Below, in pieces: positions 54,921-64,000 of a DNA stretch of 64,000 nucleotides. The DNA is taken from NCBI RefSeq assembly GCF_001187915.1, contig NZ_LGIU01000045.1, forward strand, positions 49,251 through 113,250. The letters run 5' to 3'. Below the pieces are notes generated by a model, which did no database searches, was not told where the DNA came from, and was given only the letters and a program-made list of their open reading frames with translations. Made by a program: the position numbers and the translations under genes. The DNA is from Arthrobacter sp. RIT-PI-e. Lineage in GTDB: Bacteria; Actinomycetota; Actinomycetes; Actinomycetales; Micrococcaceae. The first letter of the stretch is position 1, and every line of letters begins with the position of its first letter.

Positions 54921-55580
54921 ATGCTGCTCACCAAGTTCTCCCATTCCTGCATCCGGCTCGAGCTCGACGGTTCGGTGCTGGTGCTCGACCCGGGCATGTT
55001 CTCCGAGGTGGACGAGGCGCTCGAGGGTGCGTCGGCCGTTCTCGTGACGCACGAGCACGCGGACCACCTCGACGTCGACCGGGTGGTGGACGCGCTCGTC
55101 GAGCGCGAGTCCCTCGGGGTGTGGGCGCCGCACGGGGTCGCCGCAACCCTGACCGAGCGGCTCGGGGCTGCCGCCGGGGAGCGCATCCACGCCGTTGCGG
55201 GCGGCGAGGAGTTCACCGCAGCAGGCTTCCGCGTGCGGACCGTCGGGGGCCAGCACGCCCTCATCCACCCGCTGATCCCGCTGGTGGCCAATGTCGGGTT
55301 CCTGATCGAGGACACGCTCTACCACCCGGGGGACTCGCTGATCGTCCCCGAGGCCATGGAGGTCGGCACCCTGCTGGTCCCCGTGCACGCCCCGTGGTCG
55401 AAGCTGGCGGAGGTGGTGGACTTCGTGGTGTCCGTCCGGGCGCCGCAGGTCTTCCAGATCCATGACGCCTTGCTGAACGAGACGGGGCTGGGCATGGTGG
55501 AGGGCCACCTCACGCGCCTCGGGGCTCGGTACGGCTCGGGGTTCCGGCACCTGGCCGTCCGGGAGGCCGCCGAGATCTGA
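54921..55580 (+). CDS. MBL-fold metal-dependent hydrolase (UlaG-like)
   Basis: 219 residues. VLVTHEHADHLD is the HxHxDH zinc motif of the metallo-beta-lactamase fold. TVGGQHALIHP, TLYHPGDSLIVP (the acidic bridging ligand) and VFQIHDALLNETG give the remaining ligands. It opens MLLTKFSHSCIRLELDG, as is usual for the UlaG-like subgroup of cytoplasmic hydrolases. The substrate is unknown; members act on lactones or phosphodiesters. TAGGGT six bases upstream suggests a leaderless gene, divergent from zur. Confidence 0.87.
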   Translation: MLLTKFSHSCIRLELDGSVLVLDPGMFSEVDEALEGASAVLVTHEHADHLDVDRVVDALVERESLGVWAPHGVAATLTERLGAAAGERIHAVAGGEEFTAAGFRVRTVGGQHALIHPLIPLVANVGFLIEDTLYHPGDSLIVPEAMEVGTLLVPVHAPWSKLAEVVDFVVSVRAPQVFQIHDALLNETGLGMVEGHLTRLGARYGSGFRHLAVREAAEI

Positions 55581-55620
55581 TGCCGTCGTCGCCGCCATGT
55601 GATGGATGGTGGCAGGCGTG

Positions 55621-56706
55621 TCAGGGATCGAGCGGCCACCGGCCCGTGGAGAAGAAGGCCTCGAGCGTGTCCGTGGGCCCGCAGGGGTCCAGACCGTGGC
55701 GGGCCAGCCAGGCGTCGTCGTCGTACGTGGCGGCGTAGCGCTCGCCGGAGTCGCACATCAGGGACACGATGCTGCCGGACCGGCCCTCGGCCACGAGATC
55801 GGCCACGAGCTGCCAGACGCCCCAGAGATTGGTTCCCGTGGAGGGTCCGGCGTGCAACCCGGTGAGGGTGCGCAGGTGGCGGGACGCGGCGACGGAGGCG
55901 GCGTCGGGCACCCGGATCATGGTATCGATCACCGACGGCACGAAGCTCGGTTCGGGGCGCGGTCTGCCGATGCCCTCGATCCGCGAGGGTGCCCCGACGG
56001 CGGGTGCGCCCGGGTCCGCCCACGCCGGGTAGAACGCGGAGTTCTCCGGGTCCACGACGGCCAGCCGCGTGGGGTGCCGGTTGTACCGGAGGTAACGGCC
56101 GATCGTGGCGCTGGTGCCCCCGGTGCCCGCTCCCACCACGATCCAGTCCGGCACGGGGTGCGGTTCCAGGGCCAGCTGCTCGAAGATCGACTCGGCGATG
56201 TTGTTGTTGCCCCGCCAGTCCGTGGCGCGCTCGGCGTACGTGAACTGGTCCATGTAGTGGCCGCGGGTGCGGCGCGCCACCTCCTCGGCCTCCGCGTAGA
56301 CCTCCGACGCGTGCGCCACGAACCGGCAGGTGCCGCCGTAGCGCTCGATCAGGGCGATCTTCTCCGGACTCGTGGTGGCGGTCATCACCGCGACGAAGGG
56401 GAGCCCGAGCAGCTGCGCGAAGTACGCCTCGGACACCGCCGTCGACCCGCTGGAGGCCTCCACGATCGTGGTCCCCTCGGTGATCCAGCCGTTCACCAGG
56501 CCGAACAGGAACAGCGAGCGCGCGAGCCGGTGCTTGAGACTGCCGGTGCGGTGCGTGGACTCGTCCTTCAGGTACACCTGCACACCCCAGCGCTCCGGCA
56601 GCGGGACGGCGAAGAGGTGGGTGTCGGCGGACCGGTTGCCGTCCGCCTCGATGCGGCGCACGGCGTCGTCGGACCACGACCTGTCGTGGGTGGGGAACCT
56701 GGGCAT
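55621..56706 (-). CDS. cds1: PLP-dependent L-cysteine desulfhydrase (Cds1 type)
   Basis: 361 residues of the cysteine synthase fold. The PLP lysine is in [20 protein letters not shown], the substrate loop is [16 protein letters not shown], and the phosphate-binding glycines are [20 protein letters not shown]. Sequence and length match mycobacterial Cds1, which breaks cysteine down to H2S, pyruvate and ammonia, rather than CysK/CysM. TAGGCT (56713-56718) lies six bases before ATG 56706. It is divergent from sseA, another sulfur-handling gene, so both may share a role in sulfide or thiol balance. Confidence 0.87.
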   Translation of the reverse strand: MPRFPTHDRSWSDDAVRRIEADGNRSADTHLFAVPLPERWGVQVYLKDESTHRTGSLKHRLARSLFLFGLVNGWITEGTTIVEASSGSTAVSEAYFAQLLGLPFVAVMTATTSPEKIALIERYGGTCRFVAHASEVYAEAEEVARRTRGHYMDQFTYAERATDWRGNNNIAESIFEQLALEPHPVPDWIVVGAGTGGTSATIGRYLRYNRHPTRLAVVDPENSAFYPAWADPGAPAVGAPSRIEGIGRPRPEPSFVPSVIDTMIRVPDAASVAASRHLRTLTGLHAGPSTGTNLWGVWQLVADLVAEGRSGSIVSLMCDSGERYAATYDDDAWLARHGLDPCGPTDTLEAFFSTGRWPLDP

Positions 56707-56712
56707 CGCGCC

Positions 56713-56718
56713 AGCCTA
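56713..56718 (-). promoter_or_regulatory. Candidate -10 box for cds1
   Basis: TAGGCT ends six bases before ATG 56706; leaderless arrangement. Confidence 0.45.
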
Positions 56719-56852
56719 CAAGCTGCCGACGTACCCGGGTGTGCCGCGGGCGCGGTCCTCCTTGGCCGCGCGGACCGGGATGTGGTGGACTGACGGCGAC
56801 AAGAACCGGATGCGGATGCCCGTGCCCGGCACCCCTCGCCGTCAGGAGGCTC

Positions 56853-57677
56853 ATGAAGACCCTGCTGGAAGTCCGCGAGCTGCAGGAGCGCAGGGACGCC
56901 GGGCTGCGCACCGTGCTGCTGGACGTGCGCTGGGCCCTGGGTGATCCCCACGGCCACGACCACTACCTCGCAGCCCACCTCCCGGGCGCCGTGTTCGTGG
57001 ACCTCGAGCGCGAGCTGTGCGCACCCGGCGCTCCGGGATCGGGGCGGCATCCCCTCCCGGCCCCGGGTGCGCTGCAGGAGGCGGCACGCCGCTGGGGGAT
57101 CGACGACGGCGACACCGTGGTGGCGTACGACGACTCCGGCAATCTCGCGGCCGCACGCCTCTGGTGGCTGCTGCGGGATGCGGGGTTCGAGTCGGTGCAC
57201 CTGCTGGACGGAGGGCTCGCCGCGTGGCGGGCGGCCGGGTCCGACGTCGAGGGCGGGCAGGCGCGGAACGCCACCGGCACCGTGGTGCTGTCCTCCGGGC
57301 ACATGCCCGTGGTCTCGTTCGAGGACCTGCGCGCGCCGGTGGAGGGCACCGTGCTCGATGCCAGGGCGGGGGAGCGGTTCCGCGGTGAGAACGAGCCCGT
57401 CGACCCGAGGGCGGGGCACATCCCGGGCGCGCTGAGCGCACCGACCACGGAGAACCTCGGCGCGGACTCCCGGTTCCGGAGCGCCGAGGAACTACGGCGC
57501 CGGTTCGCGGACCTCGGAGCCGATCAGGGGCCCGTGGCCGTCTACTGCGGGTCGGGGATCACCGCCGCCCACGAGATCGCCGCGCTCGAGATCGCGGGTG
57601 TCCGCGCCGCGCTGTATCCGGGCTCGTGGTCGCAGTGGTCCACCACCGAGGGCCTGCCCGTCGCCACGGGTTCCTGA
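56853..57677 (+). CDS. sseA: Rhodanese-family sulfurtransferase (SseA type)
   Basis: 274 residues from ATG 56853, behind AGGAGG at 56844-56849; the longer frame upstream is not used. Two rhodanese domains: the first (about 1-130) with VLLDVRWALGDPHGHDHYLA and LLDGGLAAWRAAG, the second (about 150-274) with the active-site loop YCGSGITAAHEIAAL. The CxSGxxA loop is typical of thiosulfate or 3-mercaptopyruvate sulfurtransferases. It moves sulfane sulfur to an acceptor thiol or cyanide. Divergent from cds1. Confidence 0.88.
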   Translation: MKTLLEVRELQERRDAGLRTVLLDVRWALGDPHGHDHYLAAHLPGAVFVDLERELCAPGAPGSGRHPLPAPGALQEAARRWGIDDGDTVVAYDDSGNLAAARLWWLLRDAGFESVHLLDGGLAAWRAAGSDVEGGQARNATGTVVLSSGHMPVVSFEDLRAPVEGTVLDARAGERFRGENEPVDPRAGHIPGALSAPTTENLGADSRFRSAEELRRRFADLGADQGPVAVYCGSGITAAHEIAALEIAGVRAALYPGSWSQWSTTEGLPVATGS

Positions 57678-57972
57678 CCGGGCCCTCCCGGCCCCGACGT
57701 CCGCGCCTGCTCGCGCACCGACCACGGTTCTCCGGTGTCGGTGCGCGATCGGTCCGGCCGGCCAGGGATCGGGCGCGGCCGGCCGGGTGGGTCGGTACGA
57801 CCGGGCAGGGGCCGGGACGTCCACCCGATGCTGGCCCGGGGACAGCCGGGCGCGGTAGCGTCGAGCCATGACCCCAGGCCGCCCCGTACCCCCGCCGCTG
57901 CGCGGACCCGTCCCCCTGCCCGCTGACGTGACGGACGGCGGACAGGATCCCGACACCCCAGGAGGACGCTCC

Positions 57973-58413
57973 GTGCCCACGCTCTTCACCAGGATCATCG
58001 ACGGGGAGATCCCCGGCCGCTTCGTGTGGCAGGACGACGACGTCGTCGCGTTCCTCACCATCGCCCCCATCACACCGGGTCACACCCTCGTGGTGCCCCG
58101 GCGGGAGATCGAGCACTGGCTGGAGGCGGATACCGACACCCTCACCCGGGTGATGGGAGTGGCCCAGACCATCGGCCGGGCGCAGGAGCAGGCCTTCGGC
58201 GCCGAGCGCGTCGGCGTGCTCCTGGAGGGCTACGAGGTGCCCCACCTCCACGTGCACGTCTGGCCCACGCAGTCGCCCGCGGACTTCGACCTCCACCGCG
58301 TGGACGCCGACCCGGACCCGGAGGCCATGGACGCCGCGGCCGAGAGCCTGCGCTCCGCGCTGCGCGACGCCGGCCACGGCGCCTACGTCCCGGACCAGGA
58401 CGCTGCGGACTGA
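57973..58413 (+). CDS. HIT-family hydrolase
   Basis: 146 residues from GTG 57973, seven bases behind GGAGG. The start VPTLFTRIIDGEIPGRFVW and the triad HLHVHVW (about residues 95-101) mark the histidine triad family (HINT/Fhit branch). The family hydrolyses nucleotide phosphoramidates or dinucleoside polyphosphates. The ATG at 57868 would add a poorly conserved 35-residue Pro-rich extension and lacks a ribosome-binding site. The substrate is uncertain. It ends six bases from the convergent hrpA stop. Confidence 0.88.
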   Translation: MPTLFTRIIDGEIPGRFVWQDDDVVAFLTIAPITPGHTLVVPRREIEHWLEADTDTLTRVMGVAQTIGRAQEQAFGAERVGVLLEGYEVPHLHVHVWPTQSPADFDLHRVDADPDPEAMDAAAESLRSALRDAGHGAYVPDQDAAD

Positions 58414-58419
58414 GCAGCG

Positions 58420-61400
58420 TCAGCGGGTCGCCGCGAGCGCCTCGTTCAGGGCCGTCCGCACCCGCTTCTCGGACACCGAGTAGGCGGTGCCGAGGTCCTG
58501 GGCGAAGAGGCTGATCCGCAGCTCCTCGATCATCCAGCGCACCCGGCCCAGCGCCGCGGGGCGGTGCCGACCGGCGGCGAGGGACGCCACGGCGTCGTCG
58601 TACTCGTCCTCCAGCCGCTGCACCACCGCCACGCCGAGGCCGTCGCGCTGCACGTTCGTGGGCAGCTTCTCGAGGCGCACCTCGATGCCACGGAGGTACC
58701 GGGGCAGGTGCGCCAGCTGCGCGTACCCGGTGGCCGCGACGAACCCCGGGTACACCAGGTGCTCCAGCTGACTGCGGACGTCGTTGAGCCCGGTGATCAG
58801 TGCGAGGCTCGTGGTGCCCTTGAGCTGCTTCTGGATGCGGCGCGTGCTGGCGAGGATCTTCTCCACCGTCGCGGTGACCGTGAAGACGGTGTCGATCAGC
58901 TCGGCCCGCACCTCCTCGTACAGGCGGTCGAAGGCATCCTGCGTCCCGGGCAGCTCCTCGGGGACCAGCTTGTCGATCGCCGCGATCGAGCAGTCACGGA
59001 TCAGCTCGGCCACGCTGCCGTGGGGGTTCTGGCTGAAGGTGAGCTTCTCGGTGTTGCTGAGGTGCTCCAGCACGTACTTCGCGGGGCTGGGCACGCGCAG
59101 GGACAGCAGCCGGATGATCCCGGCCCGCATCACCGCGGCCTGCTCACCCGGGGTGGGGTACACCTTCAGCCCCACCGAGGTGCCCTCGTCCACGAGTGCG
59201 GGGAACCCGGTGACGCGGTGCCCGGCGACGGTGCGGGACACCTCCCGCTCGATCGCGCCGAACACCCAGCTCGTCTCACCCGTGCGTTCGGCGACGGCGG
59301 GCGCCGCGGCGGCGACCCCGCCCTGCCCGGATCCGGGGCGCCGGCGGCGGGGGGGACACCCCGCCCCCCGCCCGCCGAGGTGCTGTGGGCGTCATCGCGT
59401 CCTGCAGGGCCGGTGCCGCGCTTCCCGCCCCCGCCCTTCGTCCCGCGTCCCGGGCTGGTCCCCGGCCGCGTACTGGCCGGGCTGGCGCCGAGGGACTGGG
59501 CGATGGCGCGGCTGACCGCCGGCGCCAGGGACTCCTTGAGCGCGTCGAGGTCGCGGGACTCGTCGAGCACGCGTCCCTCGGCGTCGACGATCCGGAACAT
59601 CATAAGCAGGTGCGCCGGCACAGCGGACCAGCTCCAGGAACCGGGCGGGACGATGTGCCCGCGCAGGCGCCGGAGGGCGAGCTCCAGGGACGTCTCGAGA
59701 TCGTCCACGGCGGGGTCGAAGTCCGCGGCGAGCGCGGCGACGGCGGTCCGGGCGACGTCGGGGGCCGGCACGAAGTTCTTGCGCACCTGCTTGGGCAGGG
59801 ACTTGATGAGCGCCGTGACGAGTTCCGCGCGCTGACCCGGGATCTGCCAGCGGAAGGGCTTGGCCTCGAGCTGGTTGAGGAACAGGACGGGGATGGTCAC
59901 CGTGACGCCGTCGTGCGCCCCCGGCGTCAGCGGGGAGAACTCGTAGGCCAGGGGCAGCTCGAAGCCCGCCTGGTGCCACACGCTCGGGAAGGAGGCCTCG
60001 TCCAGCTCCGCGGCGTCCTGGCTGAGGAGCTGCTCCGGGTCGAAGTCCAGGAGGTCGGGAGCCTCGTGGCGGGCCTTCTTCCACCAGGAGTCGAAGTGCC
60101 GTTCCGAGACGACGTCGGGGCCGATCCGCCGGTCGTAGAACTCGAACAGGGTCTCGTCGTCCACCCGGAGGTCCCGGCGGCGCAACCGGTTCTCGAGCTC
60201 CTCCACCTCGGCCAGGCGGGCCTGATTGCGGCTGAAGAAGGTGTGGTGCGTCTTCCAGTCCCCCTCCACGAGGGCGTGCCGGATGAACAGCTCGCGCGCC
60301 ACCTCGCGGTCGATCCGCCCGTAGTTGATCCGGCGCTGCGCGACGATCGGCACCCCGTAGAGGGTGACCTTCTCGTACGCCATCACCGAGCCCATCTTCC
60401 GGGACCAGTGCGGCTCGCTGTAGGAGCGCTTCACGAGGTGCGGTGCCACCTGCTCCGCCCACAGCGGGTCGATGCGCGCGACCACGCGCGCCCAGAGCCG
60501 CGAGGTCTCCACCAATTCGGCGGACATCACCCAGTCGGGTGACTTCTTGAACAGGGCGGACCCGGGGAAGACGGCGAAGCGCGTGCCGCGCGCGCCGGCG
60601 TACTCGCGCTTGCGCTGGTCGTAGAGCCCGATGTTGCCCAGCAGCCCGGCGAGGAGGCTGACGTGGACCTGCTCGTGCAGGCCCACGGGGTCCACGGGTC
60701 CCGCCGGCAGCGTGATGCCCAGCGGTTTGGCGAGCGGCCGCAGCTGCTGGAAGAGGTCCTGCCACTCCCGCACGCGCAGGTAGTTGATGAACTCCGTGCG
60801 GCAGAGCTTCCGGAACTGGGTGGAGGAGAGCTCGTCCTGCTTCTCCTGCAGGTACCGCCACAGGTTCAGGTAGGCGGTGAAGTCGGAGTTCTCGTCCACG
60901 AACCGCTTGTGCTTCTCGGCGGCCTGCTGCTGCTTGGCGGGCTGGTCCGCGGACGGCCGCTCGCGGGGGTCCTGGATGGTCAGGGCCGCGGCGAGCACCA
61001 TGACCTCCTTGACGGCGCCGCGGGCACCGGCCTCCACGATCATGCGCCCGAGCCTCGGGTCCACCGGGAGCTGGGCGAGCTTGCGCCCCACGGGGGAGAG
61101 CCCGCCGTCGTCCTTCAGCGCACCGAGCTCGCGCAGCAGGGCCACGCCGTCGGTGACGGCCCGGGACTCCGGCGGTTCCACGAACGGGAAGTCCGCGATG
61201 TCCTTCGGCCCGCGTGTCACCCCCATGGCCGTCATCTGCAGGATCACGGAGGCGAGGCTGGTGCGCAGGATCTCCGGTTCCGTGAAGGGGCGCCGGGCCT
61301 CGAAGTCCTCCTCGGAGTAGAGGCGGATGGCGATGCCGTCCGAGACGCGACCGCTGCGCCCGGAGCGCTGGTTCGCCGACGCCTGGGACACCCGCTCGAT

Positions 61401-62435
61401 GGGCAGGCGCTGCACCTTGGTGCGGTGGGAGTAGCGCGAGATGCGCGCCGTCCCGGTGTCGATCACGTACTTGATGCCCGGCACGGTCAGCGAGGTCTCG
61501 GCGACGTTGGTGGCCAGGACGATCCGCCGGTGACTGCCCGTGGGGCGAAAGACGCGGTGCTGCTCCTCCAGGGAGAGCCGGGCGAACAGGGGCAGCACCT
61601 CGGTGCCGCGCAACCGTGTGGTGGCCTGGATGCGGGCGCGGAGGGCGTCGGCGGCGTCGCGGATCTCGCGCTCGCCGGAGAAGAACACGAGGATGTCCCC
61701 GGGTGCCTCGAGCGAGAGCTCGTCCACGGCGTCGCAGACGGCGTCGAGCGGGTCGCGCTCCTCCTCGAGCTCGCCGTCGTCGTCGGCGCTGTCGTCCGTG
61801 CCTCCCGGCGGCTGGTCCAGCGGCCGGTACCGGATCTCCACCGGGTAGGTGCGGCCGGAGACCTCGATGATCGGCGCGGGCGAGGTGTCCGCCACCGCGG
61901 CGTCCGCGGCGAAGTGGGCGGCGAAGCGCTCGGGGTCGATGGTGGCGGAGGTGATGATCACCTTGAGGTCCGGCCGCTCGGGCAGGATCCGCCGCAGGTA
62001 GCCGAGGATGAAGTCGATGTTGAGGCTGCGCTCGTGCGCCTCGTCGATGATGATGGTGCTGTACTTGCGCAGCATGCGGTCGTGCTGGATCTCGGCCAGC
62101 AGGATGCCGTCCGTCATCAGCTTGATTTTCGTCCTCCGGCCCACCGACCCGGTGAAGCGGACCTGGTAGCCCACCTCCTCACCCAGGGGCACCTGCAGCT
62201 CCTCGGCGATGCGCTCGGCGACGGTCCGCGCCGCGAGCCGCCGGGGCTGGGTGTGGCCGATCAGCCCATGCTCGGCGAGGCCCAGCTCGAGGCACATCTT
62301 GGGGATCTGGGTGGTCTTCCCGGAGCCGGTCTCGCCGGCGATGATGGTGACCTGGTTGGCGGCGATGGCGGCCATGATGTCCGCGCAGCGTTCCGAGACG
62401 GGAAGGTCCGCGGGGTAGGAGATTGTCAGTGCCAT
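58420..62435 (-). pseudogene. hrpA: ATP-dependent RNA helicase HrpA, interrupted by a frameshift
   Basis: From ATG 62435 the frame gives Walker A GETGSGKTTQIPKM, DEAH box IIIDEAHERSLNIDFIL, STSATIDPERFA-like motif III (ITSATIDPERFAAHF), and QRSGRSGRVSDG (motif VI), then OB-fold and DUF3418 regions. Near 59350 the frame runs into an Arg/Pro/Ser-rich tail and stops at 59166. The rest of the DUF3418 domain is intact in another frame (to the stop at 58420: AIEREVSRTVAGHRVTGFPA, then RVRWMIEELRISLFAQDLGT). Together they make about 1330 residues, normal for HrpA. The shift lies between about 59280 and 59390, in GC-homopolymer runs (seven G at 59350-59356). A sequencing error is as likely as a true mutation. 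HrpA rescues stalled or collided ribosomes. Confidence 0.85.
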
Positions 62436-62449
62436 AGTTGCTCGCCAGT

Positions 62450-63037
62450 CTAGTTGCTCGCACCCGGCGGACGGCGCCCGTTCGCTCGGGGGTGAGCCTT
62501 CCCTCGCGGGCCCCTCCCGCTGCTCCCCAGCACGGTCCACAGCGCCCAGGCGGAGAACGCACCCACTCCGGCGAGCACCAGGGGAAGGCTGGGCGGCATG
62601 CCGCCGAGCAGGAGCGACACGATCGCCACGGGCTGCGCCAGGGCCTGGATCCTCAGGTAGGACAGCGCGATCTCCCGCAGGGCCGTGTGGCTGATCCACC
62701 CGTGCAAGGGGAGGGGCAGCAGCAGGAGGTACAGCACGAAGAGGGCGTGGATCCCGGCCAGGAACCCCAGGAGCACGGGGCCCGGCGGCACGTTCACGGC
62801 GTATGAGACCACCAGGAGCAGCAGGGACAGGGCCACCAGGCCGATCGAGGGGAGCACCGCGGCTGCGCTCGCGAGGACCACGGGCACCAGGATCCAGGCG
62901 GAGCCCTCCCAGACCAGGGCCCCGAGCACGACGGCGACGAGGACGGTGAGCACGCGGATCACCAGGAGCGGCACGAGTCCGCCCCGGTCCGGGACGGGAG
63001 GCGCTCCGTCCATGCGCCGGGCGGAGCGGGATCTCAT
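62450..63037 (-). CDS. Membrane protein of unknown function
   Basis: 195 residues with about five hydrophobic segments (residues 23-50, 52-75, 85-108, 128-150 and 152-170), for example LLVIRVLTVLVAVVLGALVW and VLLGFLAGIHALFVLYLLLL, and a basic tail. ATG 63037 overlaps the upstream DUF58 stop (ATGA), so the two are translationally coupled. I do not recognise a family. The DUF58 context suggests a membrane partner in the MoxR-DUF58 type of chaperone/assembly operon, which is inference only. Confidence 0.7.
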   Translation of the reverse strand: MRSRSARRMDGAPPVPDRGGLVPLLVIRVLTVLVAVVLGALVWEGSAWILVPVVLASAAAVLPSIGLVALSLLLLVVSYAVNVPPGPVLLGFLAGIHALFVLYLLLLPLPLHGWISHTALREIALSYLRIQALAQPVAIVSLLLGGMPPSLPLVLAGVGAFSAWALWTVLGSSGRGPRGKAHPRANGRRPPGASN

Positions 63038-64000
63038 GACCTCCTCCCGCCGGCGGCGCGCCGCCGTTGCCGGGACAGGACCCGGAGGCCGGTCTCCAGG
63101 TCGCGGGCTCCGGGCGCCGTCGTACCGTTCGAGCCAGGTCCGTCCGGGCCAGGTCCGCCTGGAGGTGCAGCCTCCCCGGCCGGGGTCGCCGCGAACACCG
63201 GAATGCCGGACTTCCGCAGGGCTTCGAGACGCGCTCCTCGTCGCAGGAGCGTCAGCCGCACGGCGGAGGTCTGCGCACGCGTGGTCTCCGTCCGCTGTAC
63301 CCCGGATGCGCAGTCCACCCCTGCCACGAGGTGGCCCTGGGCGTGCCAGAGCCGCAGCAGGCGTCCGGGTTCGTCGTCAAGGAAGGCGGAGAGGAGCACC
63401 ACGAAGGAGCCCGGCGGGGGTACCGGGTCCCGGCGGCGCGGACGGCGCGGACTCACGCCGGGGGCCGCGAGCCGTGCCCGGGGCTGGGCGCGGGGGCGGG
63501 GCCCGGCGGCCGAGCGCAGGGCCCGGCGCGAGCCCGAGAGCCCGTCGGGGCCCCCGCGGTCACCCCCGCCGAGATAGGAGGAGGCGATCACTGCTGCGGC
63601 GGTCCGCGCGCGATGGAGCGAGCTCGGACGGGGGCCGGGGGGCCGGGCCGTGAACCAGGCCAGGGGGCCTTTCGGCAGATCGTGTGCCGTGTCGAGGACG
63701 AGGTACACGGTGGCTTCGGCCTCGGCGAAACTGCGGCGCCCCATGGGCCGGTCCTGGTCGGTGGAACGGCGGGCCGTGGCACGCCAGTCGATCCGCGGCA
63801 CCCGGTCACCCTGCTGGCGCGGGGGGACGGTCCGCAGCTCGGTGCTCTCACCCGGTCGGCGGGACACGGGCCCGCCGGTGCTGCCGCGCAGACGCGCCGC
63901 CACCGGCCGCGGCAGGCCCTGCCCCACGGGAGGACGGATGCTGACCCGCACCGGCGGCGCCTGCACGAGGGGCTCGGGTAGGACGGTTCCGGACGCAGCG
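63034..64000 (-). CDS. DUF58-domain protein (5' end beyond the window)
   Basis: At least 322 residues; the frame stays open to base 64000, so the start is outside. GDRVPRIDWRATARR is the DUF58 signature, followed by VYLVLDTAHDLP and the C-terminal SFVVLLSAFLDDEPGRLL with a vWA-like core. DUF58 proteins usually sit with MoxR ATPases and transglutaminase-like proteins in operons thought to assemble or mature metal-containing or wall enzymes. The N-terminal membrane part expected in DUF58 proteins is not in view. The region is extremely rich in Arg and Pro, as is common at this G+C level. It overlaps the downstream membrane gene by ATGA. Confidence 0.8.
   Translation of the reverse strand, partial: AASGTVLPEPLVQAPPVRVSIRPPVGQGLPRPVAARLRGSTGGPVSRRPGESTELRTVPPRQQGDRVPRIDWRATARRSTDQDRPMGRRSFAEAEATVYLVLDTAHDLPKGPLAWFTARPPGPRPSSLHRARTAAAVIASSYLGGGDRGGPDGLSGSRRALRSAAGPRPRAQPRARLAAPGVSPRRPRRRDPVPPPGSFVVLLSAFLDDEPGRLLRLWHAQGHLVAGVDCASGVQRTETTRAQTSAVRLTLLRRGARLEALRKSGIPVFAATPAGEAAPPGGPGPDGPGSNGTTAPGARDLETGLRVLSRQRRRAAGGRRS

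Overview
This 64 kb window is chromosomal DNA from a high-G+C actinobacterium, most likely in or near the Micrococcaceae (Arthrobacter-like). Pointers to this are the single-polypeptide 2-oxoglutarate decarboxylase/dehydrogenase (Kgd), a SigH/RsrA thiol-stress pair beside aroA-rsgA, a 24-codon bL37 gene, a HisN-type histidinol phosphatase, a Cds1-type cysteine desulfhydrase, a GuaB1-type GMP reductase, a tmRNA tag ending in ALAA, and at least nine start codons sitting 5-7 nt behind a TANNNT-like -10 box (leaderless genes).

Layout. 1-6442: a lower-G+C surface-glycan cluster with three GT-B glycosyltransferases (one cut by the window edge), an ABC exporter, a GT2 enzyme and a DUF2304 membrane protein. 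6443-7186: no convincing gene. 7187-11479: two secreted proteins on the minus strand, a GH25 lysozyme and a metzincin-type zinc protease, which share a near-identical 827-bp C-terminal block of LGFP repeats. 11799-16548: a Tad/Flp pilus operon (cpaF, tadB, tadC, flp-like pilin, TadE/F/G-like proteins). 16642-19929: prfB, rfbA in opposite orientation, smpB and ssrA; ftsEX, usually found between prfB and smpB in relatives, is absent. 20056-23680: a small membrane protein, a GH36 alpha-galactosidase and a YbdK-type ligase. 23821-27181: a manganese-type ABC uptake operon with a DtxR/MntR regulator. 27197-31930: methyltransferase, hisN, rsgA, aroA, DoxX. 32168-33413: sigH-rsrA with an apparent autoregulatory promoter, then rpmL-like bL37. 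33573-40872: an oxidoreductase and a four-gene oligopeptide ABC transporter. 41102-47319: SGNH hydrolase, kgd, guaB1. 47697-50257: two CNNM/CBS (CorC-like) membrane proteins. 50307-54842: zinc ABC transporter (znuA-znuC-znuB), two paralogous MarR regulators and zur. 54921-64000: MBL hydrolase, Cds1, SseA, HIT protein, HrpA helicase, a membrane protein and a DUF58 protein cut by the window edge.

Functional themes are metal homeostasis (separate Mn and Zn uptake systems, each with its own regulator and candidate operator), cell-surface construction (glycan cluster, wall-binding LGFP proteins, Tad pilus, dTDP-glucose synthesis) and redox/sulfur handling (SigH/RsrA, Cds1, SseA).

Quality caution: several places look damaged in a shared way. 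Clusters of substitutions to G or C occur in the LGFP repeats and in a conserved CorC motif, and single-base frameshifts occur in the Mn-transporter ATPase and in hrpA next to homopolymers. These may be consensus errors rather than biology, and conclusions drawn from those stretches should be treated with care.
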